A DNA stretch of 64,000 nucleotides from JANQQC01 sp965262255 (GTDB taxonomy: Bacteria; Pseudomonadota; Alphaproteobacteria; Caulobacterales; Hyphomonadaceae). The position numbers and the translations under genes are program-made. Position 1 is the first letter of the stretch, and every line of letters starts with the position of its first letter. The stretch is taken from contig OZ253505.1 in assembly GCA_965262255.1 (NCBI GenBank), positions 186,001-250,000 of the forward strand, read 5' to 3'. This document shows positions 37,795 through 45,856 of this stretch, in pieces. A model generated the notes under the pieces. It saw only the letters and a program-made list of their open reading frames with translations, ran no database searches and was not told where the DNA came from.

Positions 37795-38787
37795 ATGAAT
37801 GAGTCCTTACAAGATAGTCTAAGTGCACTAATACCAAAATTAGTGGATTCTGGTCAAATTGGTAGCAATCTGACTAGACTTTCTGGAGGTGCAAGCCAAG
37901 AAACCTACGCCTTTGATGTGGAAACCGATAGTAACACCATCCAACTCATACTCAGACGATCGCCCATCGGGCTGGAACGAGATTCGTCCACCGCTTCGAT
38001 TACTTTGGCGCAGGAGGCTGAACTTATAGAGTTAGCCCATACAAAAGGAGTGCCTGTTCCCAAGGTTATCTATGTATGTGATTCTGACGACAATATTGGC
38101 GACGCTTTTGTAATGTCGCGAGAGATTGGCGAAACAGTAGCCCGAAAGATTCTTCGAGATGATACTTACAAGACGGCTAGGAAGGTATTAGCGAAACAAT
38201 GTGGAACTGCTCTTGCGAAGATACATTCTGTTGCTATTGATTCGTTAGATTGGTTACAGGCAAGAGATGGATTGGCGCAACTGGATCGGTATGAAGAGAT
38301 ATTTCGGAGTTTTGGACTTCATCGACCAATATTCGAACTCGCAATTCGATGGCTTCGTGACAATCTTCCTAAACCTGCTGAGACAGTATTAGCTCACGGA
38401 GACTATAGACTCGGGAATCTAATGGTCGACGATAGTGGACTCGTTTCCGTTTTAGACTGGGAGTTGGCGCATTTAGGTGACCCACGCGAAGATATTGCTT
38501 GGATTTGCGTTAATTCTTGGCGATTTGGGGTCACCGAGAATCGCGTCGGGGGTTTCGGGGATCTGGACGAATTCTTGGATTCGTATAATGCGGTTAGCGG
38601 AAGAAACTTTTCCGCCAAAGAAATCGATTGGTTTGAGATACTGGGCAGTTTGAAATGGGGAATCATGTGTATGACTATGTATGAGGTCTTTCGATCTGGC
38701 GCAGATCCTAGTGTAGAAAGGGCTGCAATAGGACGAAGAGTTTCAGAAACAGAAATAGACATCATTAACTTGCTTGAGAGAATCTAA
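37795..38787 (+). CDS. aminoglycoside-phosphotransferase-like (APH) family protein
   Basis: A 330-residue APH-fold kinase. The brenner motif AHGDYRLGNLMVDD (His201, Asp203) and SVLDWELAHLGDP (metal-binding Asp near 221) are intact. This subfamily accompanies acyl-CoA dehydrogenases and is not an antibiotic-resistance enzyme; the substrate is probably a small metabolite. ATG 37795 has AAAGG just upstream; the open frame reaches back into the DUF502 promoter region, but that part has no family match. The stop overlaps the next start by one base. The last 350 bases are duplicated downstream. Confidence 0.87.
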   Translation: MNESLQDSLSALIPKLVDSGQIGSNLTRLSGGASQETYAFDVETDSNTIQLILRRSPIGLERDSSTASITLAQEAELIELAHTKGVPVPKVIYVCDSDDNIGDAFVMSREIGETVARKILRDDTYKTARKVLAKQCGTALAKIHSVAIDSLDWLQARDGLAQLDRYEEIFRSFGLHRPIFELAIRWLRDNLPKPAETVLAHGDYRLGNLMVDDSGLVSVLDWELAHLGDPREDIAWICVNSWRFGVTENRVGGFGDLDEFLDSYNAVSGRNFSAKEIDWFEILGSLKWGIMCMTMYEVFRSGADPSVERAAIGRRVSETEIDIINLLERI

Positions 38788-39203
38788 TGCATGAGCAGCC
38801 GTCACAGCTAGAATTAGTAGAAGCCGTCAAACGCTTCATATCAGATACGGCAATGCCACAACTATCCGGCCGTGCTGCCTTTCACGCTCGCGTGGCACTT
38901 AATGTGCTGGACATTTTGTCGAGGGACTTAGCAAACCGTGCAGACAATGAACAAAGAGAAGAGATCGGTTTAAGAATATATTTGGAAGGCTACGATCACT
39001 GTATGACTTTAGAAGAACTCAACGAATTGCTATGCTCTCTTATCTCTACGGGCGGACGAGGTGCTGATGATCCTGACCTCATTGAACTACTTAAAGACAA
39101 TGCTATTGCCCAAATTGAAGTCGACCAACCAAAGTATTCCGGACTAAAAACTGCTTTAAAAAATGAACTGAAAATCACCGATAGAAAAATAGAGCTAAAG
39201 TGA
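38787..39203 (+). CDS. DUF6285 family protein, copy 1
   Basis: A 138-residue helical cytoplasmic protein that matches the small DUF6285 family, usually encoded directly after an APH-like phosphotransferase as here. PQLSGRAAFHARVALNVLDILSRDL near residues 25-50 is the conserved block. The function is unknown; it probably acts with the kinase. A second copy, about 65-70% identical by eye, lies 1277 bases on. This copy sits behind the full-length kinase gene and is the more likely functional one. Confidence 0.8.
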   Translation: MHEQPSQLELVEAVKRFISDTAMPQLSGRAAFHARVALNVLDILSRDLANRADNEQREEIGLRIYLEGYDHCMTLEELNELLCSLISTGGRGADDPDLIELLKDNAIAQIEVDQPKYSGLKTALKNELKITDRKIELK

Positions 39204-39254
39204 AGATTGCCAATTCATAAAATTGCTCTGACTAATTTTTTATAAAAAGCATCG

Positions 39255-39702
39255 CTATCTTCTAACTTTCTCGATCATTCCTGTCGTCGAATGGTCTTTC
39301 ATATAGTCCACCAAATGAACCGAACCGCCATAGTTCATGACTAATTTTGCTTCCCCCAAATCCTCTATCGAATAATCACCCCCTCTTACATACACGTCTG
39401 GTTTGATCGCCATCATCACCCGGGATGGCGAGTCCTCCTCAAAAATCGTTACGGCATCTAAAAAAGCAAATCCACTTGACATGGTTGCGCGATCCTCCTC
39501 GTTGTTAACCGGTCGATCAAATCCCTTCAACCTAGGCGTTGAAGCGTCCGAATTGAGTTCGACTATCAAGCGATCACATTTTTCTCTTGCTTCGGTTAAC
39601 ACAGCTAGATGTCCGGGATGCAATATATCGAAGCACCCATTTTTAGATCCAACAACTAGTTCTTGTTCTCGCCACTGTCGAACAAACGCAAGAATTTGAT
39701 CG
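39255..39702 (-). pseudogene. truncated hldE copy (nucleotidyltransferase domain)
   Basis: An inner copy of the hldE 3' end made by the tandem duplication. It still encodes the complete nucleotidyltransferase segment with GCFDILHPGH and ends in DHSTTGMIEKVRR, but it lacks the kinase domain, start codon and promoter. Several residues differ from the real gene (GFTNGC is GSKNGC, STRRLKG is STPRLKG). The frame is open throughout, which shows recent origin. Confidence 0.85.
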
Positions 39703-39711
39703 ACGTCAGAT

Positions 39712-40064
39712 GTGGACTCGTTACCGTTTTAGATTGGGAGTTGGCGCATTTAGGTGACCCTCGCGAAGATATTGCTTGTATCTGCGTTAATTCTTGGCGG
39801 TTTGGTGTCACCGAGAATCGCGTCGGGGGTTTCGGAGATTTAGACGAATTCTTGGATTCGTATAATGCGGTTAGCGGAAGAAACTTTTCCGCCAAAGAAA
39901 TTGATTGGTTTGAGATATTGGGCAGTTTGAAATGGGGAATCATGTGTATGACTATGTATGAGGTCTTACGATCTGGCGCTGATCCAAGTGTTGAAAGGGC
40001 GGCAATAGGTCGAAGAGTTTCAGAAACCGAAATAGACATCATTAACCTGTTGGAGAGAATCTAA
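39712..40064 (+). pseudogene. truncated phosphotransferase copy (C-terminal third)
   Basis: The second copy of the phosphotransferase 3' end. It starts within the DWELAHLGD region at the junction with the truncated hldE and keeps an open frame to its stop, which again overlaps the following DUF6285 start. It lacks the ATP-binding lobe and most of the active site. Identity to the full copy is about 95% at protein level by eye; one change is AWICVN to ACICVN. Confidence 0.85.
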
Positions 40065-40444
40065 TGCATGATCAACCCTCACAAATAGAGCTAATAGAAG
40101 CCGTCAAACGTTTCATTGTGGATACAGCGATGCCACAGCTGAAAGGACGGGCTGCCTTTCACGCTCGCATAGCACTTAATGTACTAAACATATTGGCACG
40201 AGACATAACAGTACGTAACGAAATGGAAGAGGCAGAGTTAGATCGTTTGCAACAGTACCTAGAATGCTATGACCCTTGGATGAAACTTGATGACTTTAAC
40301 AAGGTACTTTGTGAAAAAATTTCCAACGGAGAAAAAGATACAGATGATCCAGAACTGCTTGAATTACTTTGGCACAACGCAGTCGCACAGATCCGAGTCG
40401 ATCAACCAAAATACTCTGGTTTAAAAACAGCATTGAAAGAGTAA
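40064..40444 (+). CDS. DUF6285 family protein, copy 2
   Basis: A 126-residue second copy of the DUF6285 protein, behind a truncated kinase fragment. The core block PQLKGRAAFHARIALNVLNIL is kept, and the rest has diverged (YLECYDPWMKLDDFNK against YLEGYDHCMTLEELNE). The frame is intact, so it may still be selected, but it has no obvious promoter of its own. It diverged far more than the flanking fragments, which is odd for one duplication event. Confidence 0.65.
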   Translation: MHDQPSQIELIEAVKRFIVDTAMPQLKGRAAFHARIALNVLNILARDITVRNEMEEAELDRLQQYLECYDPWMKLDDFNKVLCEKISNGEKDTDDPELLELLWHNAVAQIRVDQPKYSGLKTALKE

Positions 40445-40532
40445 GCTGAGAATTGTCAAAAACTAGGCGGGTAACTATGAAAATTGCCGCTCTTTAAAAT
40501 TGCATCTTCTAAATTCAGCGAATCTCACGAAA

Positions 40533-41981
40533 CTATTTTCTAACCTTCTCGATCATTCCTGTCGTCGAATGGTCTTTCATATAGTCCACCAAATGAACCG
40601 AACCGCCATAGTTCAAGACCAATTTCGCTTCCTCCAAATCCTCTATCGAATAATCTCCTCCCTTAACATACACGTCCGGTTTGATTGCCATTATCACCCT
40701 AGCAGGTGTGTCCTCTTCAAAAATCGTTACGGCATCTACAAAAGCAAATCCACTTAACATGGTTGCGCGATCCTCTTCGTTGTTAACCGGTCGATCAAAT
40801 CCCTTCAACCTTCGCGTTGAAGCGTCCGAATTGAGTCCGACTATCAATCGATCACATTTTTCTCTTGCTTCGGTTAACACAGCTAGATGTCCGGGATGCA
40901 ATATATCGAAGCACCCATTTGTAAATCCAACAACTAGTTCTTCTTCGCGCCACTGCCTAACAAACGCGAGAATTTGATCGAGATCAGAGGACGCAGATGG
41001 ACGATGACCCGGATTTAGATGCTCTGCAACTTCTTTCGTCGTAACGATCGCGGTTCCTTTCTTACCGACCGCAATACCTGATACCATAATGGCCAGTTCT
41101 ACCGCCGTCCGCAAAGATGCACCTGCAGATAATCCTAAGCCAATAGACACTAGACAAGTATCCCCTGCCCCCGATACGTCATAGACATCTTTCGCTTCGC
41201 CTTGAACATGTGATACGACATCGCCTCTGTCTGAAAATGACATTCCTTTTTCTGCGCGGGTAACGACAATAGACTTAGCCGAACTAGTGTCAAAAAGTTT
41301 TGCAAGCCCCGCCTCTATTTCTTTGTCGTGTGCGTAGGGTAAACCTGTCACGACTCCAAGCTCGGCATTATTAGGTTTGATCAGGTCAACTTCGCCGTAC
41401 TTTCGATAGTCACCTCCCTTGGGATCAACCAAAATCTTTGCCCCTAAACGGTTAGCAGTCTCCCGAACTGCCACCATAACTTTCTCAGTTACGCAACCGT
41501 TACCATAATCAGAGACAAGCACAGCATCTACCCGCGCCGACTGCTCTTCTAGCGCGGTAATTATTTCTTTCTCTGTTTCGGGCTTTATTGGAACAGAGCT
41601 TTCAGAATCTAGTTTTAATAGGTGCTGACTTCCTGCTACGTAGCGAGTCTTGACAGTAGTTGTACGTCCTTGTTCAACGATCAATTCATTCTCAACTCTT
41701 GATATTTCAGAAAACCGCTGTCCTAGCAGTTCTCCTTCTTCGTCGTCTCCAATAACTCCAATAACCTTAATCGATATACCTAAGGCTGAGGCATTTCGAA
41801 CGACGTTTCCCGCACCACCAGGTACAGTTTGCCTGTGTGTTTCCGATAACACAGGAACCGGTGCTTCGCGAGATATCCGCTTCACGGTGCCATATACAAA
41901 CTGGTCCAACATAACGTCTCCCAAACATATCATTTTGATTTGGTGAGCGGCGTTTAGAATTTGCAGTAATTCGGAAGACAT
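40533..41981 (-). CDS. hldE: bifunctional heptose kinase/adenylyltransferase HldE
   Basis: A 482-residue protein, similar to E. coli HldE (477). It makes ADP-heptose for the lipopolysaccharide core: the PfkB-type kinase domain (about residues 1-330) phosphorylates heptose-7-phosphate at C1, and the nucleotidyltransferase domain (about 345-482) adds AMP. Visible motifs are VPGGAGNVVRNASALG, VYDVSGAGDTCL (GAGD kinase site) and TNGCFDILHPGH (HxGH). It is divergent from the epimerase gene. Its 3' third is duplicated downstream. Confidence 0.95.
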   Translation of the reverse strand: MSSELLQILNAAHQIKMICLGDVMLDQFVYGTVKRISREAPVPVLSETHRQTVPGGAGNVVRNASALGISIKVIGVIGDDEEGELLGQRFSEISRVENELIVEQGRTTTVKTRYVAGSQHLLKLDSESSVPIKPETEKEIITALEEQSARVDAVLVSDYGNGCVTEKVMVAVRETANRLGAKILVDPKGGDYRKYGEVDLIKPNNAELGVVTGLPYAHDKEIEAGLAKLFDTSSAKSIVVTRAEKGMSFSDRGDVVSHVQGEAKDVYDVSGAGDTCLVSIGLGLSAGASLRTAVELAIMVSGIAVGKKGTAIVTTKEVAEHLNPGHRPSASSDLDQILAFVRQWREEELVVGFTNGCFDILHPGHLAVLTEAREKCDRLIVGLNSDASTRRLKGFDRPVNNEEDRATMLSGFAFVDAVTIFEEDTPARVIMAIKPDVYVKGGDYSIEDLEEAKLVLNYGGSVHLVDYMKDHSTTGMIEKVRK

Positions 41982-42030
41982 GGAGTTTTACTTTAGAATC
42001 GACTGTGCAAAGTTAAGGTAAACTATAAAT

Positions 42031-42107
42031 CTCTAACCGTTTAGAGCTAGTTTTTCGTATATACCACGACAGTCCGTTCACTATCGGTTTTCCTCGTAAA
42101 ACGAGGA
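42031..42107 (+). promoter_or_regulatory. two leader hairpins before the epimerase gene
   Basis: CTCTAA-ccgt-TTAGAG (42031-42046) is followed a few bases later by five T. TCCTCGT-aaa-ACGAGGA (42091-42107) is a perfect 7-bp stem that buries the GAGG ribosome site and touches the first ATG. Together they look like an attenuator plus a ribosome-site lock, but both are short. Confidence 0.35.
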
Positions 42108-43309
42108 TGCCTACATTTATGAGATTTTCGCAAATGAATAGAGATGTTAAGACATCATTTAAGCGTTATTTGACTTGGTGCAAGACCGATGCATTGCCGT
42201 TTTGGATAGATAACGGAGTCGCACGGGATGGACGATTCTGGGAAAGACTTGATGGCGATGGGGTTCCATTCATTGATCTTGATCAAAGAGTCTATGTGCA
42301 ATGCCGGCAGTGTCTCGTGTTTTCTGAGGCCTCCAATAGAAATTGGCATTCTGCGGCAAAGATAATTGCAATCAAAGGTCTGAGCACACTAATTTCAAGA
42401 ATAGGATTTTCGACGCTTAGAAATTCTCCGTTTAAAGGCGTTCCTTACAGCTTATTGACCACTGGAGGCGTTCACGATCCTCGGTCAGATCTATACACTT
42501 ACGGATTTGTTCTTTTGACGTTGGCACAGTACATAAATCTTGTTGATGAAGAAGTTGGTATCTCTTGCGCCGATGAACTTATGCGTTTCCTTGATGGCGA
42601 AATGTCTTCAGATCACGGGGGTTGGGTCGAATCGCTTCCCGCGGCAGTTCCTAGAAGGCAGAATCCCCATATGCACTTGTTTGAAGCCATGCTCGCTATG
42701 TACGAGTGTACTGGCATTGATCGCTATGGAGACTGTGCGGATAAACTAGTCGAACTATTTCGAGAGCGATTCCTACATCCAAAACAGCCTTATCGATTAT
42801 TGGAATTTTTTAATAATGACTGGTCTGCAGATCAACATACCGGACATCTAATTGAACCTGGACATATGTTCGAGTGGGTATGGTTGCTGAAATGGTATGA
42901 AAAACTAGACAGGAATGAACATTCGATTGATTTAGAACATCTATTTGATCAAGCGGTAAGTATGGGACTTCCGGCGGATAAGACGCGGGTCATTAATTCC
43001 GTCGATATGCAGGGAAATTTGGTTGATAGTGGATCTCGATATTGGCCGCAAACGGAAGCCGTTAAAGCCGCGCTAGCTCTCAGTAATAGCGAAGATCATC
43101 AACGTCTTAATGTTGCAATAGGTGTTTTGAACACCCTGATGGACAGTTTTCTCGGTCAGAATGCCCCTAATCGAGGTGGATGGGTGGACGGGTTAGACAA
43201 GAACGGAGAAGCTGTTAAGGATTTTAACTCTGCCAGTGCTTTCTATCATTACGTGGGACTCGCCGCTGAAATAGAAGATTTTCTCTCCGCACAAGAAGAA
43301 AATGAGTAA
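42107..43309 (+). CDS. N-acylglucosamine 2-epimerase (AGE) family sugar isomerase
   Basis: A 400-residue protein of the AGE/YihS (alpha/alpha)6-barrel family, which interconverts aldoses and ketoses or epimerises sugars. Family blocks are ARDGRFWERLDGDG, RVYVQCRQCLVFSEA, RRQNPHMHLFEAMLAM and LIEPGHMFEWVWLLKWY, the last carrying catalytic His and Glu. No signal peptide is present. The translation start is unsure: ATG 42107 touches its ribosome site, and ATG 42119 or 42134 are alternatives. Being next to hldE suggests cell-surface sugar metabolism. The precise sugar is unknown. Confidence 0.87.
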   Translation: MPTFMRFSQMNRDVKTSFKRYLTWCKTDALPFWIDNGVARDGRFWERLDGDGVPFIDLDQRVYVQCRQCLVFSEASNRNWHSAAKIIAIKGLSTLISRIGFSTLRNSPFKGVPYSLLTTGGVHDPRSDLYTYGFVLLTLAQYINLVDEEVGISCADELMRFLDGEMSSDHGGWVESLPAAVPRRQNPHMHLFEAMLAMYECTGIDRYGDCADKLVELFRERFLHPKQPYRLLEFFNNDWSADQHTGHLIEPGHMFEWVWLLKWYEKLDRNEHSIDLEHLFDQAVSMGLPADKTRVINSVDMQGNLVDSGSRYWPQTEAVKAALALSNSEDHQRLNVAIGVLNTLMDSFLGQNAPNRGGWVDGLDKNGEAVKDFNSASAFYHYVGLAAEIEDFLSAQEENE

Positions 43310-43387
43310 ATTGTGATAGGTATAGTTTCCTTGGTTCAAACTCCATGACTTAAAGGTAACGTAGCTAGAACCTTCGTATGCTAGGAA

Positions 43388-43585
43388 ATGCAGATGTCAA
43401 AAAAATTACCTCAGGCAGACCTAGTTGGTCAGATCCTTGATGAGTTTCGAGAGGCATTATTAACTGACGAGACCTTTACATCGGGTGAGATTGACAACAT
43501 AGACCATCAACTACGAAAAAAACATCCGCCCTCCAATAAGAAACTAGATGAAATTCTTACACCACCGAAGAATTTGAAATCGTGA
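43388..43585 (+). CDS. small partner of an SMC-like ATPase
   Basis: A 65-residue hydrophilic protein of no family I recognise, charged at both ends with no membrane helix. It overlaps the ATPase gene by four bases and is certainly co-translated with it. It may be a regulator or antitoxin-like partner. A start at the second Met (43394) is also possible. The function is unknown. Confidence 0.6.
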   Translation: MQMSKKLPQADLVGQILDEFREALLTDETFTSGEIDNIDHQLRKKHPPSNKKLDEILTPPKNLKS

Positions 43586-45570
43586 TCCATATTAACCGAA
43601 TAAAGATTGAAGCTTTTAGGGGCATTAAGAAACTGCTACTTGAGCCTCAGGGGCGGAACTTTGGAATTTGCGGACCGAATGGCTCTGGCAAGAGCGCTAT
43701 TGTTGATGCTATTGAGTTCTGTCTAACTGGTCAAGTTACGCGTCTAACTGGACGGGGGCGCGGCGAGATTAGTATCGAACAACATGCTGGCCATATAGAC
43801 TTCAAATCAAAACCGGAACGTTCTAGAGTGAAAATTTGGGCGAACGTCCCTTCTCTAAAGCATGATATTGTTCTCTCACGGTCAGTCGCAAATCCTACTA
43901 AGTACGAGGTCTCGCCTGATCTTCCCGAAGTGCATCAAATCATCCGCCAGATTGAGAATCATCCGGAATTTGTACTCGCCCGCCGTGAAGTTGAAAAATC
44001 CATAAATTCGATTCCAAGTGAGCGAGCGCAAATTGTTCAATCGCTACTTCGATTGCAAAAGATTGGAGCCATAAGGGCAAGTTTCAACAGATATTTAAAC
44101 GCATGCAAGAGTGATCACTCGGAGGGTAAGAGGACACTAACAAGTGCAAGGGCAGACTTCAAGGAAATATTGCAAGTATCCGAACTCAAGAAAGATAACA
44201 TTTTGACCGTTGTTAACGAACTGCGACAGAAACTGTCTCTACCGGCCATTAGCAGAATCACTAGCAAAACGTCGTTCCTTTCATTCGACACCCCTTTGAC
44301 GTTTTCTGCGTGCATTGAAATTTATAACCCGGATGCTCTGTTGAAGACGTTAAACGAGCAGTTTGAGGACTTCAATCGAATTCGGTTCGCTCTCATAGAT
44401 TTGCTTGAAGGGCTTTTCAAAGACAAAGTACGATTATCTCGGCTACAAAGAATGTACAACTTTGGTTCGGATTACCCCTTACCTAAAGAGGTCTCAAGCA
44501 AGGAAGAAGATCAAAACACTATTAAAACCCCAAGCAATGCAGAAATAGAAACCAGCCATAATTTTAGTGAAATTAGTAAATCCCTCAGTAAATTTAGAGT
44601 GCACTGCCTGAATCTTCAAAGCCAGTTGAGTGACCCTTATAACGAAAAACTATTGTCAATTGAAAGAACAGACCTTAATCATCTCATCTTCGGACTCGAC
44701 ACTTACTTACGTCACGTCGATTTTCGACGGAGCAGTTTGAATGAACTGCTTGATACACTCAGGTTAAAATGGATAAAAGATAGCCAAACTCTTACTGCCT
44801 TCAATCAGGTTAGGTCTAGTCAATCTATCCAAACGGAAACGAAGTACACGCGAGACCAAGCCGTAAGCAGATTAACGTTGATACAGGATCGATTTAATCG
44901 ATACACGCAAGAGATGGCGAAGGTGAACGTCTCAGGAGACAAGGTGAAGAAGGCAGAAAAACTACTAGAGAATTTTGATTCAGTGTCGTCTCGTGCCTTA
45001 GAGAAGGTCTACAGTGAGGTCGCCGTCGATTTCGCCGATTACTATAAGTTTTTGAACGGCGATGAAACCAGTTTTGAGGGAAAACTCTCATCTAATGGCG
45101 GGCGGGTAGATCTTTCAGTCGACTTCCATGGTCGCGGCAATTTTCCCGCGATCGCCTATCACAGCGAAGGCCATCAAGACAGCATGGGTTTATGTCTTTA
45201 TCTTGCGCTCACGAAATACTCTCTTGAAGAAAATTTTACCATCGCGGTGATCGATGACGTTGTCAGCTCGGTGGATATCAGTCATAGAAATAAGCTGTGT
45301 CGGTTACTACGGCGCAAGTTCCCAAATACTCAATTTATTCTTACCACGCATGATCCTGCTTGGTATCACTACATGAAGGCGGAGGGATTACTTGACGATG
45401 GGTTTGTGTTCAAAAACTGGAATGTTGACGATGGCCCCGGCGTTCGCCGCGACCACGACATTTGGGACGCTATTGAGGCATCTTTAAAGGAGGACGACGT
45501 ACAGACGGCGAAAACTCTTATTAGGTCTCACCTCGCGCACATTTTTGCGTTTTTGTCAGACAATCTATAG
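43582..45570 (+). CDS. SMC/Rad50-like AAA ATPase
   Basis: A 662-residue ABC/SMC-type ATPase. IKIEAFRGIKKLLLEPQGRNF leads to Walker A GPNGSGKS at residues 31-38. A helical, probably coiled-coil middle spans about residues 150-480. The C-terminal half-site has a signature-like SEGHQDSMGLCLYLAL, Walker B AVIDDVVSSVD near 557 and a TTHD histidine loop. No nuclease domain is seen. Standalone ATPases of this kind with a small partner are often anti-phage or DNA-surveillance systems (Septu, Lamassu and RloC types are relatives in fold, not matches). It has no obvious third gene. Confidence 0.8.
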   Translation: MIHINRIKIEAFRGIKKLLLEPQGRNFGICGPNGSGKSAIVDAIEFCLTGQVTRLTGRGRGEISIEQHAGHIDFKSKPERSRVKIWANVPSLKHDIVLSRSVANPTKYEVSPDLPEVHQIIRQIENHPEFVLARREVEKSINSIPSERAQIVQSLLRLQKIGAIRASFNRYLNACKSDHSEGKRTLTSARADFKEILQVSELKKDNILTVVNELRQKLSLPAISRITSKTSFLSFDTPLTFSACIEIYNPDALLKTLNEQFEDFNRIRFALIDLLEGLFKDKVRLSRLQRMYNFGSDYPLPKEVSSKEEDQNTIKTPSNAEIETSHNFSEISKSLSKFRVHCLNLQSQLSDPYNEKLLSIERTDLNHLIFGLDTYLRHVDFRRSSLNELLDTLRLKWIKDSQTLTAFNQVRSSQSIQTETKYTRDQAVSRLTLIQDRFNRYTQEMAKVNVSGDKVKKAEKLLENFDSVSSRALEKVYSEVAVDFADYYKFLNGDETSFEGKLSSNGGRVDLSVDFHGRGNFPAIAYHSEGHQDSMGLCLYLALTKYSLEENFTIAVIDDVVSSVDISHRNKLCRLLRRKFPNTQFILTTHDPAWYHYMKAEGLLDDGFVFKNWNVDDGPGVRRDHDIWDAIEASLKEDDVQTAKTLIRSHLAHIFAFLSDNL

Positions 45571-45856
45571 TTTAGACAAGCGCGAGCTGAATTCGGACAG
45601 TTTCTTGGTTCTATAGCTGTTGAATCACGTACTCGGGCTGTCAGTTAAAGTATGAGTTCTTAGGCTCGTATATGCTCGCTTACGAACAGCTTGCATTCAA
45701 TCTCCAGAAATCTGTGGAATTTTCTCCTGTTACCTAGCCTTGCGACAACCCGTCACGTTTAGGCGACTTATACGTAACAATTGTGTAATAGTGAACCTCT
45801 ATATGGCCGCGTTGAAGACGGAATTTTCCGTTTCCATAATTTGCGCGAGCCAAGCA

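Larger units (their letters stand above)
38435..40980. repeat. tandem duplication, unit 1277 bp
   Basis: Two direct copies (about 38435-39711 and 39712-40980) each contain the phosphotransferase 3' third, DUF6285 and the hldE 3' third. GTGGACTCGT occurs at 38435 and 39712, and the two DUF6285 starts differ by exactly 1277. The junction lies at 39702-39712. The coding parts are highly similar, but the spacer after DUF6285 has diverged. Confidence 0.92.

Noticed and set aside
39255..39702. Inner hldE fragment as a separate heptose-1-phosphate adenylyltransferase gene
   Set aside because: It has the whole transferase domain but no start codon at the domain boundary and no promoter, and its left edge is exactly the duplication junction.
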